The notes: generated by a model from the letters alone, not told the origin. Counted from the stretch's first letter, positions 19,516 through 27,789 are shown. The stretch: DNA of 64,000 nt from Bacteroides zoogleoformans (GCF_002998435.1 NZ_CP027231.1:3297795-3361794); one strand, 5' to 3'. Program-made: numbers and translations.

Positions 19516-20718
19516 CTATCCGACCAATAACGATTCTAATTCCCGGATTTTATTTTGCCATTCCGCCTCCTTTTCAAGACGCTTGAGATAAACATCCATA
19601 AAATCCTCTTCTTTTGTCAGCATGTGCCATACCGCGACTAATAACTTTCGGGCGATGGCTACTTGTATCTTCATCTTGTTCTTATGCCGTTGGGTGCATT
19701 GCACGTAGCTGAAGTTTGAGAAAAAGCAGTTTCGGGTTCTTGATGCGCCCCAGGATATTTCAACCAATATCTGACGCAGGAATCGGTTCCCATGCGTCGT
19801 CCTATTGCTCTTGACTTTATTGTTGCTTATATCATTGCGTGGTTTCAATCCACACCATCCAACAAGATTTGTTGCTTTTTCAAACGGTTTCATGTCAGCC
19901 CCGGTCTCCGCAATTATAGCTGAAGCTGCGCGTTCTTTAACACCGGGGATGCTCTGTAGACGTTTGAATTGTTTCGGGAAATGTTCCTGACACATGGCAA
20001 TGAGAGCTTGCCTGCATTCTTCGATTTGTCGCCCGATTACGTCTATAAGCTCTGCGTATTGCTTTAATAAACAGATGTCTGCCTGGTGAAAGTCACCCGT
20101 TACGGCATCCTTTATGATGTTAAGTTCGTATTTACGTAGAGTTTTTCCATGAATGAGTTTCACCAACTCCTCAGGGGCTGTTATCCCGGTTATTATCGCA
20201 CGGACGCACTTCTGATAACTTTTTCCATTGACGCGGGATACATAGTTACTTAACCGGAAACCACATCGCTGTAAAGCAGCGTCCAATTTATTGGTGTTAT
20301 ACGTCAGGTCTTCATTCAGGTCGAAGATGCGACGGTTATACTTGCGCATATCCTGCACGGTCTTCTCCGGCACAAAACTTCCCCGAATCAGATGCTTCAA
20401 CAGACACTCCGCTATCCATTGGGCATCTTTCACATCACTCTTGCGACCGGGAAGCTGCTTTATAAAATAAGGATTTACCAATTTGAGCGACATGCTATCG
20501 CACAAGGCATTCCACACCGGAACCCAATAGGTCGAGGTGCTTTCCATTGCCGCCTCTGTCACCCCATGAGAAACCATATCCGAACACATAAGTTGCAAAT
20601 CCGGAGTTAATGTGCCATAAACATTTGCAAAAATAACGGTCTCTGCAGTGTCCAACACACAGAGATAAACTGTATCTTTGTGCACATCGAGGCCGGCCAC
20701 GATTCTGTCTTTGTCCAT
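19516..20718 (-). CDS. IS110-family transposase
   Basis: 400 residues, full length. It starts GLDVHKDTVYLCVLD, with the first acidic residue of the DEDD catalytic set, and has the GRKSDVKDAQWIAECL segment. The C-terminal Transposase_20 region carries IPGVKERAASAIIAETGADM with the conserved Ser, and LVGWCGLKP. IS110 enzymes are guided by a bridge RNA transcribed from the non-coding end next to the gene. The gene appears intact, so it may still be active. Confidence 0.92.
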   Translation of the reverse strand: MDKDRIVAGLDVHKDTVYLCVLDTAETVIFANVYGTLTPDLQLMCSDMVSHGVTEAAMESTSTYWVPVWNALCDSMSLKLVNPYFIKQLPGRKSDVKDAQWIAECLLKHLIRGSFVPEKTVQDMRKYNRRIFDLNEDLTYNTNKLDAALQRCGFRLSNYVSRVNGKSYQKCVRAIITGITAPEELVKLIHGKTLRKYELNIIKDAVTGDFHQADICLLKQYAELIDVIGRQIEECRQALIAMCQEHFPKQFKRLQSIPGVKERAASAIIAETGADMKPFEKATNLVGWCGLKPRNDISNNKVKSNRTTHGNRFLRQILVEISWGASRTRNCFFSNFSYVQCTQRHKNKMKIQVAIARKLLVAVWHMLTKEEDFMDVYLKRLEKEAEWQNKIRELESLLVG

Positions 20719-20880
20719 ATTTGAGATTTTTTAGTTACACTCCTTAAATATAGGACATTCGTAACAATTAAACAAAGCATGAAGCTGAGTTTGTGGCCCG
20801 GCCTCGGTTTTTATTACGCCGGTATAGAAAAACTCGATTTTTCTATATAATTTTGCATTGAGCGAGAGTGAAGCTCTATA
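20719..20880 (-). ncRNA. Candidate bridge RNA of the IS110 element
   Basis: In the IS110 group the guide RNA comes from the end upstream of the transposase, which here is this stretch on the minus strand. It holds a hairpin near its start (TAGAAAAA pairing with TTTTTCTA) and a second GC-rich stem region (CCGGCG...GAGGCCGGG). The exact boundaries and the target loops were not derived. Confidence 0.4.
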
Positions 20881-22051
20881 CTTTAGTCTTATGTAAAGTA
20901 TAAAATAATTTCGTCGGCCATATAACTAAAAAAAGAACGAAATCATGGCAAGGACAAAAATTGTGCTTTTCAAAAGCAATATTAGAAGAGACGGAAGCGC
21001 TGCCCCGTCTGTTTAAGGGTAGCAAAAGAGGACAAAACAAAGTACATCGACTTGCAACTGTCGGCAACGAAAGGGCAATGGGACGAACAGACATCCCGAT
21101 TTAAAAAAGACAAGCGTGTCAATCCTAACTACGAAAATTACAATGCGTTGCTGAACCGTTATGAAGTCCGAAAAGATGAAATCCTGCAAAAGTTCATGGA
21201 GGAACGGGTAAACTGGACGCTTAACCAGTTCGAGGAAGAGTTTCTTGGTATGTCAAAGCAGGGTAAAGTTTATGACTACTTCATGCAACAGGTGGAAAAC
21301 CTAAAAGCCACAAGGCATATCGGTAATGCAAAGGTCTATGAACGTACCTTGCACATGCTGGTAAAGTACGATGACAAGATTGAGGAACGGCTGTTTTCGG
21401 AGTTGGATGTAAGGTACATCAATCGGTTTAATCTTGAGATGGAAAAAGACGGCTGTTGCGGAAACACCCGTAAATACTACCTCAAAACATTGAGGGCGGT
21501 TATAAACAAGGCGATAAAAGAGCGTGAAGCCTCATCAAACACCTATCCTTTCGGTAAGGGTGGCTTTGAAATCGGTAAGCTGGCAGAAGAAACAGCCAAA
21601 CGCTACCTTTCACCACATGATTTGGAGCTGATAAAAAACTCGCCTCAACAAAATCCTGTGTTGGAGTTGTCCCGTAGGGTGTTCCTGTTTTCCTATTTAT
21701 GTTTCGGTATGAGTTTTATAGATGAAGCCATGCTGACTAAAAACAATATTGACACGTTTGGGACAGAGGAGCATATCGTTTATAAAAGGCAAAAGACACA
21801 GAACGCTAAAAATGCAAAGCCTATAACAATACCCGTAACCCCTGCCATAAGAGAACAGTTGGAGTGGTTTAAGGCAAATACTACTTTGACAGGCAACTAT
21901 TTGCTTCCAATAATAACAAGGGATTATGAGGGGGAACAACTGTATGACCATATCCGTAGTCGTTACAAACGTATAAATGACGGTTTAAAGCAATTAGGCA
22001 AGTTGCTTCGTATCCGTATGAGCCTGACCACCTATGTCAGCCGTCATACAA

Positions 22052-22057
22052 TGGCCA
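22052..22057. repeat. Target duplication of the IS982 element, left copy
   Basis: TGGCCA here and at 23086-23091. The original target ATGGCCAT is itself palindromic, so 4-6 bp of duplication fit equally well. Confidence 0.65.
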
Positions 22058-23085
22058 ACCCGTTGGCGGAATTAAATCAGTGCGTACTTAATCCTACCTA
22101 TGGGTTTGTTGTTAATGTAATTGATGTATTGTAATGCAGTCAGGGCACTGACTTTGCCCACTATTCGGGCAAAAAGGCCGCATGTTTCTTTTGCGTAGTT
22201 CCTGATGACGAGGAACTGGTCTGTAAGTTGTGAGAACAGAGTTTCAATCCTCTTTCTTGCCTTTGCAAAAGGAATGAAGGCCGGCTTCCAGTTCTTTTGG
22301 TTGAGCCTGTAGGGACACTCAAGCCTGATGTTGGCCGTCTCGAAGAGGTCAAGCTGGATTTCCGCTCCGATATATCCCTTGTCACCGAATATGCTACAAT
22401 CGTGGTAAAGCGGCTTGATGTCATTCAGATAGTTGATGTCGTGAACACTCGCCTTGGACAGGTCGTATGAATGTATGACACCGCTTAAGCCACAGAGTGC
22501 GTGAAGTTTATATCCGAAGAAGTAACTGCCTTGGGATGCACAATAACCGAAGTCAGGGGCTTTGTGGAAATCACCAATACGTCCCATCTTACATCTCTTA
22601 CCACGAGCCACACGGCACACTTCTATTGGCTTTGAGTCTATGCAGAAGTAATCCTCGCCACCATCTATATGATTGGCCATGCGGCTGCGTATCTGCTCAC
22701 AAAGACCACTAACCAACTTGCGGCGGTCGTTGAACTGACGGCGGGAGATAAGGTTGGGGATGGAAGAACGGCACTCCTTCAACTTCGCTTCAAACAGCCA
22801 GTTCTCGCTGTCTATCTCCTCAGCCTCGGCAGCCATGCTCAATGCGATGACTTCCAAATCGGAGAAACGAGGCACAGGGCCTGGACGACGAACATTTCCA
22901 GCTTCAGTAACTAAATCTTCGGAGAATTCCTTGCATATCTCCAGAATTTTGACGAACTTTGTATACAAGTTGCACATAACGAGATTATATAACTTAAATA
23001 TTGAATACTCTAAGTTACTAAAAATCTGCGATATATGCAACTTTTTCTTATACATTTTGCCAACTATTTAATTCCGCCAACGGGT
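22058..23085 (-). mobile_element. IS982-family insertion sequence (1028 bp)
   Basis: Perfect 20-bp terminal inverted repeats, ACCCGTTGGCGGAATTAAAT at 22058-22077 and its complement at 23066-23085. It carries one transposase gene on the minus strand whose stop codon lies inside the left repeat. It is inserted in the integrase gene between the RHT and GH/Tyr motifs, removing integrase function. Removal of the unit with one target copy restores a continuous reading frame. Confidence 0.9.
22072..22977 (-). CDS. IS982-family transposase
   Basis: 301 residues from the ATG at 22977 (an in-frame ATG at 23055 would add 26 residues). DDE-type features of the family are visible: YFCIDSKPIEVCRVARGKRC, FGYKLHALCGLSGVIHSY with VHDINYLND, and IFGDKGYIGAEIQLDLFET, then the Glu in RKRIETLFSQLTDQF. 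It appears intact and may be active. Confidence 0.88.
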   Translation of the reverse strand: MCNLYTKFVKILEICKEFSEDLVTEAGNVRRPGPVPRFSDLEVIALSMAAEAEEIDSENWLFEAKLKECRSSIPNLISRRQFNDRRKLVSGLCEQIRSRMANHIDGGEDYFCIDSKPIEVCRVARGKRCKMGRIGDFHKAPDFGYCASQGSYFFGYKLHALCGLSGVIHSYDLSKASVHDINYLNDIKPLYHDCSIFGDKGYIGAEIQLDLFETANIRLECPYRLNQKNWKPAFIPFAKARKRIETLFSQLTDQFLVIRNYAKETCGLFARIVGKVSALTALQYINYINNKPIGRIKYALI

Positions 23086-23227
23086 TGGCCATGACCTTAC
23101 AAGGCAATGAAGTTCCCCGTGAAATTATCAGCCAAGCGTTGGGGCATCGTAATCTTACAACGACAAACGTATATCTTGACAGTTTTTCAACAAGCGTATT
23201 AGACAGAATAGCTAAAATCCTTTAATT

Positions 23228-24019
23228 ATGAGTATGGCAATAAATATGCCTTTGGGCGGCTTGATAGACAAGTCGCTCAAAGGGGAAGCCCGTTTTGCGC
23301 ATGAGGAATGGTTGCGCACCTATGTAAAAAGACTGACGAATGGTAATAAGACAAAGCTAAAACAGGCTTTAAATGAGGTGGATGAGGCTATAAACCAATG
23401 GCGGGACGGCTTCTTCATATCCACTTATGATGAAAAGTTATCAGCCGTCCGACAAGGCAAACTAAACATGGACAGCCAAGAGTTGGAAGATGTCTATAAC
23501 GAGGAAACCTATTTGCAAAAAGAGGGCAAAACAGGTTTGGTTGCAGATTTCCTGTATAATTCCATAGCTCAATACGGCTTTATTAATGAACACCACCGTG
23601 ATGCAATAGAGAGCGCATGGCTGTTTCACGACATGGAGTTTTTGCAACAGCAATGGGAGTATTACGCTTTGGCTCAAATAAGGTCGTTACGGGCAGTCAT
23701 TGTTTCCATGCTGGGGACAGTACCAACGACATCCGAAACCGAACAACAGAACTCCAAAAGAGAGCCAAAACGGATAGAGGATTATCCCGAAGTGTTTGAC
23801 ATTACGCTTTGTTGTGAACTTACGAACTATGCAAAGGACACTATTTACAAGTGGACCCGTACCCGTGAAATACCTTGTCATCGTTCCGGGACAAACGGGC
23901 GCAAACTCGTGTTCAAGCGTGACGAAATCGTAGCGTGGATGACTGCCCGAAAGCAGGAAACCAAGGAGGAATTTATAAAACGAATGGAAAGCCAGTTGGC
24001 TGCACGGCTCCGTAAATAG
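23228..24019 (+). CDS. Excisionase-like HTH protein of the integrated element
   Basis: 263 residues; MAINMP at 23234 is an alternative start. The N-terminal ~170 residues are helical with no recognised domain. The C-terminal part (about 190-250) is an HTH_17/excisionase-type winged helix: FDITLCCELTNYAKDTIYKW followed by IPCHRSGTNGRKLVFKRDEI. It starts 2 bp after the integrase stop, so the two were one operon. A role in excision or in regulating the next gene is inferred from position and fold. Confidence 0.65.
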   Translation: MSMAINMPLGGLIDKSLKGEARFAHEEWLRTYVKRLTNGNKTKLKQALNEVDEAINQWRDGFFISTYDEKLSAVRQGKLNMDSQELEDVYNEETYLQKEGKTGLVADFLYNSIAQYGFINEHHRDAIESAWLFHDMEFLQQQWEYYALAQIRSLRAVIVSMLGTVPTTSETEQQNSKREPKRIEDYPEVFDITLCCELTNYAKDTIYKWTRTREIPCHRSGTNGRKLVFKRDEIVAWMTARKQETKEEFIKRMESQLAARLRK

Positions 24020-24071
24020 TTAATATGCTTTATTATGTATAACTTTCTATATACATTCCAATCTCACAGCC

Positions 24072-25067
24072 ATGTATGACAAAATCAAATTAATGCTATA
24101 TGACCTGCCAACGGGGTACGACTGGCAAACAGTCCTGCAACGCATAGTTGTGCAGTCCTACTTTGCTGATGGTACAGGAGGTAGTGGGTTATGGCTTGGA
24201 CGTAGGGTCATAGCCACTGAAACGTATGTGTCATTCGAGGGCAGTCTTCCTAAATGTCTATGGGGACATAACCTAAATACCTTATCATTAAAGGAAGTAG
24301 AGGGACTTATTATGAGGTTAAGTAAGGATTTGGGTGTACCCATGTATAAGGCAGTGGTGGAGTCTGCGGAGTTTGCACATAACATTAGCATGGCAGAGCC
24401 TCCTATTATGTATATGCAGAAGTTGGATGCTATGAAAGCATTTAGACCTAATGGTTGGAGTGGTACTAAGTATATGGATAATGGGGAAGTGCGTTGCAAG
24501 TTTTATGACAAGATGCAAGAAGCGAAGAAGAAACGTGAACTGCCTAAATATGGAAGAGAGAACTTGCCAAAGAACTTATTGAGGTACGAGGTGACATTTA
24601 GCACCAAAGGACTGAGTAGATTGTTTGGCAGGGATATAGTGGCAGAGGAACTTTGGAGTAAACAGGTATTTTGGACACTGGTTGCAGAGTGGTTTGGATA
24701 TTATGAGGATATGGTGAAACTACCTAATGACTGTTGGGATGTGGATTACCGTATTTTTGAGAGCGCCAAGGACTTTGCCAAGTGGTGCATTTGTATAGCA
24801 AATGCCGACCAAAACCTGTCTTATTATGTGAAGCATATCCTTTTTAAACTTCGGGCAAATCCGCAACCCCAAGACCGTGTCCTGCATGGGCAAATACAAA
24901 AGAAAATCCAAGAAGCGTTGGAGTGGGGCAAAAAACATCTGGCTCTCCCTAACCTGACCTTGGAACTGACAGGCAAAATAGAACAGTATCTTGCTTGGCT
25001 GTTGGAGCAGTCGGCAGACGGTATGAGCATTGCAGAGGAACGACGAATATTCAATACAGCCTGTTAG
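24072..25067 (+). CDS. Phage_CRI / gene II-like replication initiation protein
   Basis: 331 residues. The start MYDKIKLML, the segment VSFEGSLPKCLWGHNLNTLS with KEVEGLIMRLSKDL, the stretch VVESAEFAHNISM and the later LLRYEVTFSTKGLSRLFG match the pattern of phage or plasmid replication proteins of filamentous phages (Phage_CRI and Phage_X). Such proteins nick a double-strand origin and start rolling-circle replication. The catalytic Tyr cannot be singled out by eye. No capsid or ZOT-like gene is nearby, so this is a replication module of the element, not a complete phage. Family call is by pattern recognition. Confidence 0.6.
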   Translation: MYDKIKLMLYDLPTGYDWQTVLQRIVVQSYFADGTGGSGLWLGRRVIATETYVSFEGSLPKCLWGHNLNTLSLKEVEGLIMRLSKDLGVPMYKAVVESAEFAHNISMAEPPIMYMQKLDAMKAFRPNGWSGTKYMDNGEVRCKFYDKMQEAKKKRELPKYGRENLPKNLLRYEVTFSTKGLSRLFGRDIVAEELWSKQVFWTLVAEWFGYYEDMVKLPNDCWDVDYRIFESAKDFAKWCICIANADQNLSYYVKHILFKLRANPQPQDRVLHGQIQKKIQEALEWGKKHLALPNLTLELTGKIEQYLAWLLEQSADGMSIAEERRIFNTAC

Positions 25068-25084
25068 TCCTCTCCCTAATCAAG

Positions 25085-25158
25085 TAAGGCTTGGTAATCA
25101 TCAAAGGGTGTAAACTTCACTTTCCTAAGTTTACTCTTCGGGTGATTATCAAGCCTTA
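25085..25158. repeat. Nested hairpin downstream of the replication gene
   Basis: Outer arms 25085-25100 and 25143-25158 pair over 16 bp with one G-T wobble. In the 42-nt loop is a second perfect stem, 25110-25117 with 25127-25134 (GTAAACTT/AAGTTTAC). It starts 18 bp after the stop codon. It is either a large terminator or a nick-site/origin structure for the replication protein. Confidence 0.75.
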
Positions 25159-25631
25159 TCTTTTAAATGAGGTGTCTGTTAGTCGTGCATAGTCAAAAAC
25201 TTATCAGATACAATTAAACGTACTCGGTGGAGTATAATAATGGCTTAAACGCTCTAATACGAGGCTGCTTAACTCTATGTGATAAGGCGGTTATGCTCGG
25301 TCGATAGAATGAATACAGGTTGTAAGTAAAGGGGAGGCAACACTCTTAAATCTTCACTGTATGATGATAAACTTATGTAATGACAGGATATTACGTCATA
25401 GAGGGCTTGCAATGTGGGGGACAGGAATGTCATGCAGCATCTAAAAACGAATGGAATGTAATCGAATGGTAAGGTCTGTTTGAGGTCGTGGGTATGATGA
25501 TGAGGCTGTTTCGAGGCATCCATAAAAGATACGACATTCTGAAATGTAACAGTCTCATCGGAGTTCCCTTCCTAAAATCTTGTGAACTATCAATAAATGA
25601 GTAAATTTGTTCCACGACATCCCTAAAAACG

Positions 25632-25662
25632 TTTGTAGAACGCTGGATTTTAGTTATATTTG
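25632..25662 (+). promoter_or_regulatory. Canonical promoter with no reading frame behind it
   Basis: TTTG (25632-25635), 19 bp, TATATTTG (25655-25662). A hairpin, AACAGGT-TAAAG-ACCTGTT at 25670-25688, follows where transcription should begin. The next gene starts 375 bp later. Confidence 0.65.
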
Positions 25663-25806
25663 TCCCGCTAACAGGTTAAAGACCTGTTGGTGACATATTA
25701 ATTAAAGTAATTAGCTCCTTATAATCAACCATAACTACTTATAACTAACTACGTCTAATACTCTGATTTTCAACGCTATTTGATTTTTAACACTTTCCGA
25801 GTGCTT

Positions 25807-25838
25807 TTTGGCAGTTCCCGATTTTCCACATATTTTTG
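25807..25838 (+). promoter_or_regulatory. Second canonical promoter before the zinc-finger/HTH gene
   Basis: TTTG (25807-25810), 20 bp, TATTTTTG (25831-25838). The leader to the ATG at 26063 would be about 220 nt. Confidence 0.6.
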
Positions 25839-25977
25839 CAGCGTATTTCTACCGTGGAGAATTTGCGGAGCTTTTATTTTGTCATGCCGTGAACATAGTT
25901 GACATGAATTTACAACTGGTTACAATGGATGACAAATTTGAGGTTGATATGCAGAAAGCGTAATATCGTGGACTAAG

Positions 25978-25994
25978 TTGACAAAAGTTGTCAA
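25978..25994. promoter_or_regulatory. Palindromic operator-like site
   Basis: TTGACAA-AAG-TTGTCAA, 7-bp arms around 3 bp, 69 bp before the start of the HTH gene. Related TTGACA/TGACAA words occur at about 25899 and 25930. It could be an autoregulatory site for the adjacent DNA-binding protein. Confidence 0.45.
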
Positions 25995-26062
25995 TGGTTC
26001 ACTTCCGTTTACTTCCTCGGTGGAATACTCAAATGATGTAGAACAAAACAATATCAAAGAGT

Positions 26063-26827
26063 ATGAGACCAACAAGAAAATGTGAATTTTGCGGCAAGCC
26101 ATTTGTACCACGGAGCGGTATGCAGAAATACTGCTCCGAGGAATGTCAGGCAGAGGCAAAACGTCTTAGGAAGAAAAGACAGCAGGAATTGATTAACGGC
26201 ATTGAACCTATCATGGATCTGCAACATCAGGAGTATCTTACATTCTCAAAGGCAGCTGTGCTGATGGGATGCACCCGACAGTATATCTACAAACTTGTGG
26301 CTAACAGCAAGTTGAAGGCTTCCCGATTGAGCAGCAGAATGGCTTTTGTCAGAAAGTCGGATATTGAGAAGATGTTTGAGAACAACCCTTACAAGCGTGT
26401 TATTCCATATAGCAAGAGCAAACCAAAGGGCAAATCAAAGGCTGCAAAGAAAGCCGAGAAGCAAGAACCTACAATAGGGAAAAAGGAGAATGAAGTGCTT
26501 GACTATTATTCGGGTGAGGAAGTTATGTCCATTTATAAGGTCAAGAAGTCTTGGCTCTACACTTCCGCCAAGCGCAACCAGATACCGATGTGCCGTATCG
26601 CTGGCAAGAACTATTACAGCAAACGGCATATTGACGAGTTTTTCGGTACTGGCGTTGACCTCAACAGCATTACGGAATGGGTGACGGCTGATGAGGTGGA
26701 GACAACCTTTTCTATGAGCAAGTCTGCACTTCGGGCATATACCTATCGTCATAAGATAGCGACCAAGCGAGAGTACGGACGCACTTATTACTCCAAGTAT
26801 TATTCGTTGTTCTATCTTGAAGAATAG
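26063..26827 (+). CDS. Zinc-finger protein with three excisionase-type HTH segments
   Basis: 254 residues. It starts with a Cys cluster (CEFCGKPFVP, then YCSEEC; C-x2-C and C-x3-C). Three helix-turn-helix segments of the HTH_17 type follow: LTFSKAAVLMGCTRQYIYKL (about 53), YSGEEVMSIYKVKKSWLY (about 150) and VTADEVETTFSMSKSALRAY (about 207), each followed by a basic wing. A Lys-rich linker lies near 115-135. Such proteins occur in Bacteroides mobile elements; control of excision or transcription is inferred. Its 3' end overlaps the convergent His-Xaa-Ser peptide gene by 16 bp. Confidence 0.75.
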   Translation: MRPTRKCEFCGKPFVPRSGMQKYCSEECQAEAKRLRKKRQQELINGIEPIMDLQHQEYLTFSKAAVLMGCTRQYIYKLVANSKLKASRLSSRMAFVRKSDIEKMFENNPYKRVIPYSKSKPKGKSKAAKKAEKQEPTIGKKENEVLDYYSGEEVMSIYKVKKSWLYTSAKRNQIPMCRIAGKNYYSKRHIDEFFGTGVDLNSITEWVTADEVETTFSMSKSALRAYTYRHKIATKREYGRTYYSKYYSLFYLEE

Positions 26828-27060
26828 TGAGACCTATGTGAAACGTGTGAACTATGCGACCGATGGGAGTAGTGAGAAGAATGGCATGATTTCAATAGTG
26901 GCGTAAAGGGAAATGACGCTTTTTGAAGTACTAAAGGGCGTTTTGCCATTTCTTTTATATCATGCTCACTTTTATCTGTAGGTACTACAGTTTCAGACTT
27001 GTCATTGTAAGAGAGTGACGTTAGTAGAAATGTCACAAAGAAAATCCAAAAATGTCTCAT
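26812..27060 (-). CDS. His-Xaa-Ser repeat peptide (HxsA-like precursor)
   Basis: 82 residues. The N-terminus has a hydrophobic segment (FWIFFVTFLLTSL, residues 4-16) that looks like a signal or membrane sequence. The middle is polar. The C-terminus, right after a Cys, consists of His-any-Ser units: HSSHYSHRSHSSHVSHRSHY and so on, seven in a row. This is the hallmark of HxsA-type peptides, which are modified by radical SAM enzymes HxsB and HxsC with HxsD. The ATG overlaps the stop of the upstream HxsD-like gene (ATGA), so they are translationally coupled. No radical SAM gene is in the window. Not a homology search result. Confidence 0.6.
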   Translation of the reverse strand: MRHFWIFFVTFLLTSLSYNDKSETVVPTDKSEHDIKEMAKRPLVLQKASFPFTPLLKSCHSSHYSHRSHSSHVSHRSHYSSR

Positions 27061-27383
27061 TGGCTAACAGGCTTAAATGCTTCTTCTACTATCAAATCAC
27101 GAATATGACCATACTTCTCTGTTGTAATTTCACGAAGTTGTTGGTCAATTAAGTCATTACAGAACTGCTTGACTATATTCTCGTCAAGCGCACCGTCTTT
27201 CGATTCAAAAATCACACAGACCTGTTTATCATTACTTGGCATTGTATTCTGATAAACAAAGTACTTGTCTGTATATCTGTAAATCGTAGCAGTTATAGCC
27301 TTTTCACTATATAAGTTCAAGTCAATGATTACTTGAAAACCACCTTTGTCTGTTTTTGTAATTGGAACTTTAATACAACTCAT
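27057..27383 (-). CDS. HxsD-like protein
   Basis: 108 residues from the ATG at 27383 (a TTG at 27407 in frame would add 8). The pattern DLNLYSEKAITATIYRYTDK, a beta-rich middle, LIDQQLREITTEKYGHIRDL and IVEEAF agrees with HxsD of the His-Xaa-Ser system, a small protein of unknown mechanism. It is followed with a 4-base overlap by the His-Xaa-Ser repeat peptide gene, which strongly supports the call. A purine-rich AAAAAGAAGAAT lies before the start. HxsB and HxsC are missing here. Confidence 0.62.
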   Translation of the reverse strand: MSCIKVPITKTDKGGFQVIIDLNLYSEKAITATIYRYTDKYFVYQNTMPSNDKQVCVIFESKDGALDENIVKQFCNDLIDQQLREITTEKYGHIRDLIVEEAFKPVSQ

Positions 27384-27477
27384 ACCAACTATTCTTCTTT
27401 TTGCCAACGGCTACCATATTGGCATGATTAACAAATGGTTGGTATATATACATGAAAACGTGGAGCCAGTCCTGTCA

Positions 27478-27541
27478 CTCGTTCCACAGTGTAAAGGCTC
27501 TGGCATCGCCCAAGTTGTCGAAACGAGCAACGCCGAAAGCC
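27478..27541 (+). ncRNA. Candidate H-type pseudoknot RNA (copy 1)
   Basis: Order of paired blocks: CTCGTT (27478-27483), GGCT (27496-27499) plus GGC (27502-27504), then AACGAG (27522-27527), GCC (27532-27534) and AGCC (27538-27541). The second stem crosses the first, giving an H-type pseudoknot like that before abiF. It is followed by a TACGTATATAG tail. No consensus promoter was found, so the transcribed strand is uncertain. Confidence 0.4.
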
Positions 27542-27730
27542 CCACGCCTGTGTACGTATATAGAAAGCACTCTCGACAATGAACGATAAATCGTCCAAAG
27601 CCAATGAGGGCTGTATACAATACACCTCATGAGGCGTTCCCGTTGCTTTGTTCTTGACAACTTTTGCTCGAACTGCCAGATTCTTACACTGTCAAAACCA
27701 AAGCGTACAGTTACGCCTTATATGTATATA

Positions 27731-27778
27731 TGTCTGCCCAACCTCTGCCCATCGGGGCTTTCGGTATGGGTATAGACA
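27731..27778 (-). ncRNA. Candidate pseudoknot leader RNA facing the HxsD-like gene
   Basis: On the minus strand TGTCT pairs with AGACA (top 27774-27778 and 27731-27735); inside, CCCAT pairs with ATGGG (27766-27770, 27748-27752) and GCCC with GGGC (27755-27758, 27736-27739) in crossing order. The -7 box TACCTTTG at 27782-27789 would start transcription right here. It is followed by an ATATATACATA tail. Confidence 0.42.
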
Positions 27779-27781
27779 ACA

Positions 27782-27789
27782 CAAAGGTA
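27782..27789 (-). promoter_or_regulatory. -7 box directed towards the Hxs-like genes
   Basis: TACCTTTG on the minus strand fits TAnnTTTG. No TTTG is found at the correct -33 distance. The HxsD-like start is about 390 nt downstream. Confidence 0.4.

Larger units (their letters stand above)
20945..23225 (+). pseudogene. Tyrosine integrase (IntDOT-like), frameshifted and split by an IS982 element
   Basis: The start MARTKIVLFKSNIRRDG is at 20945. After about 20 codons the frame is lost in a C run near 21002-21006 (one base missing), then continues from KEDKTKYIDLQL. The body runs to SRHTMA at 22057, where the IS982 element is inserted. After it the gene resumes with MTLQGNEVPREIISQALGHR and ends in TTTNVYLDSFSTSVLDRIAKIL at 23225. 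Catalytic residues visible are the RH of the RHT motif, the His of LGHR and the nucleophile Tyr. The first Arg is replaced (GMSFIDEAML), as known for IntDOT. The next gene starts 2 bp after the stop. Confidence 0.9.
25068..26062. other. 995-bp region without a gene; structured and promoter-bearing
   Basis: No reading frame looks real. It holds the nested hairpin after the replication gene, two full Bacteroides promoters, a short hairpin right after the first promoter, and a TTGACAA...TTGTCAA palindrome before the next gene. It may contain a replication origin and one or more RNAs. Confidence 0.6.

Noticed and set aside
25275..25615. Short minus-strand frames in the gene-free region
   Set aside because: No start context, no recognised domain, low-complexity His/Ser composition.
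24072..26827. Integrated filamentous prophage
   Set aside because: Only the replication-like protein fits; no coat, assembly or ZOT-like ATPase gene is found.
27411..27660. Several short minus-strand frames
   Set aside because: They overlap the structured block at 27478-27541, differ in all three frames and show no protein character; an RNA explains the region better.
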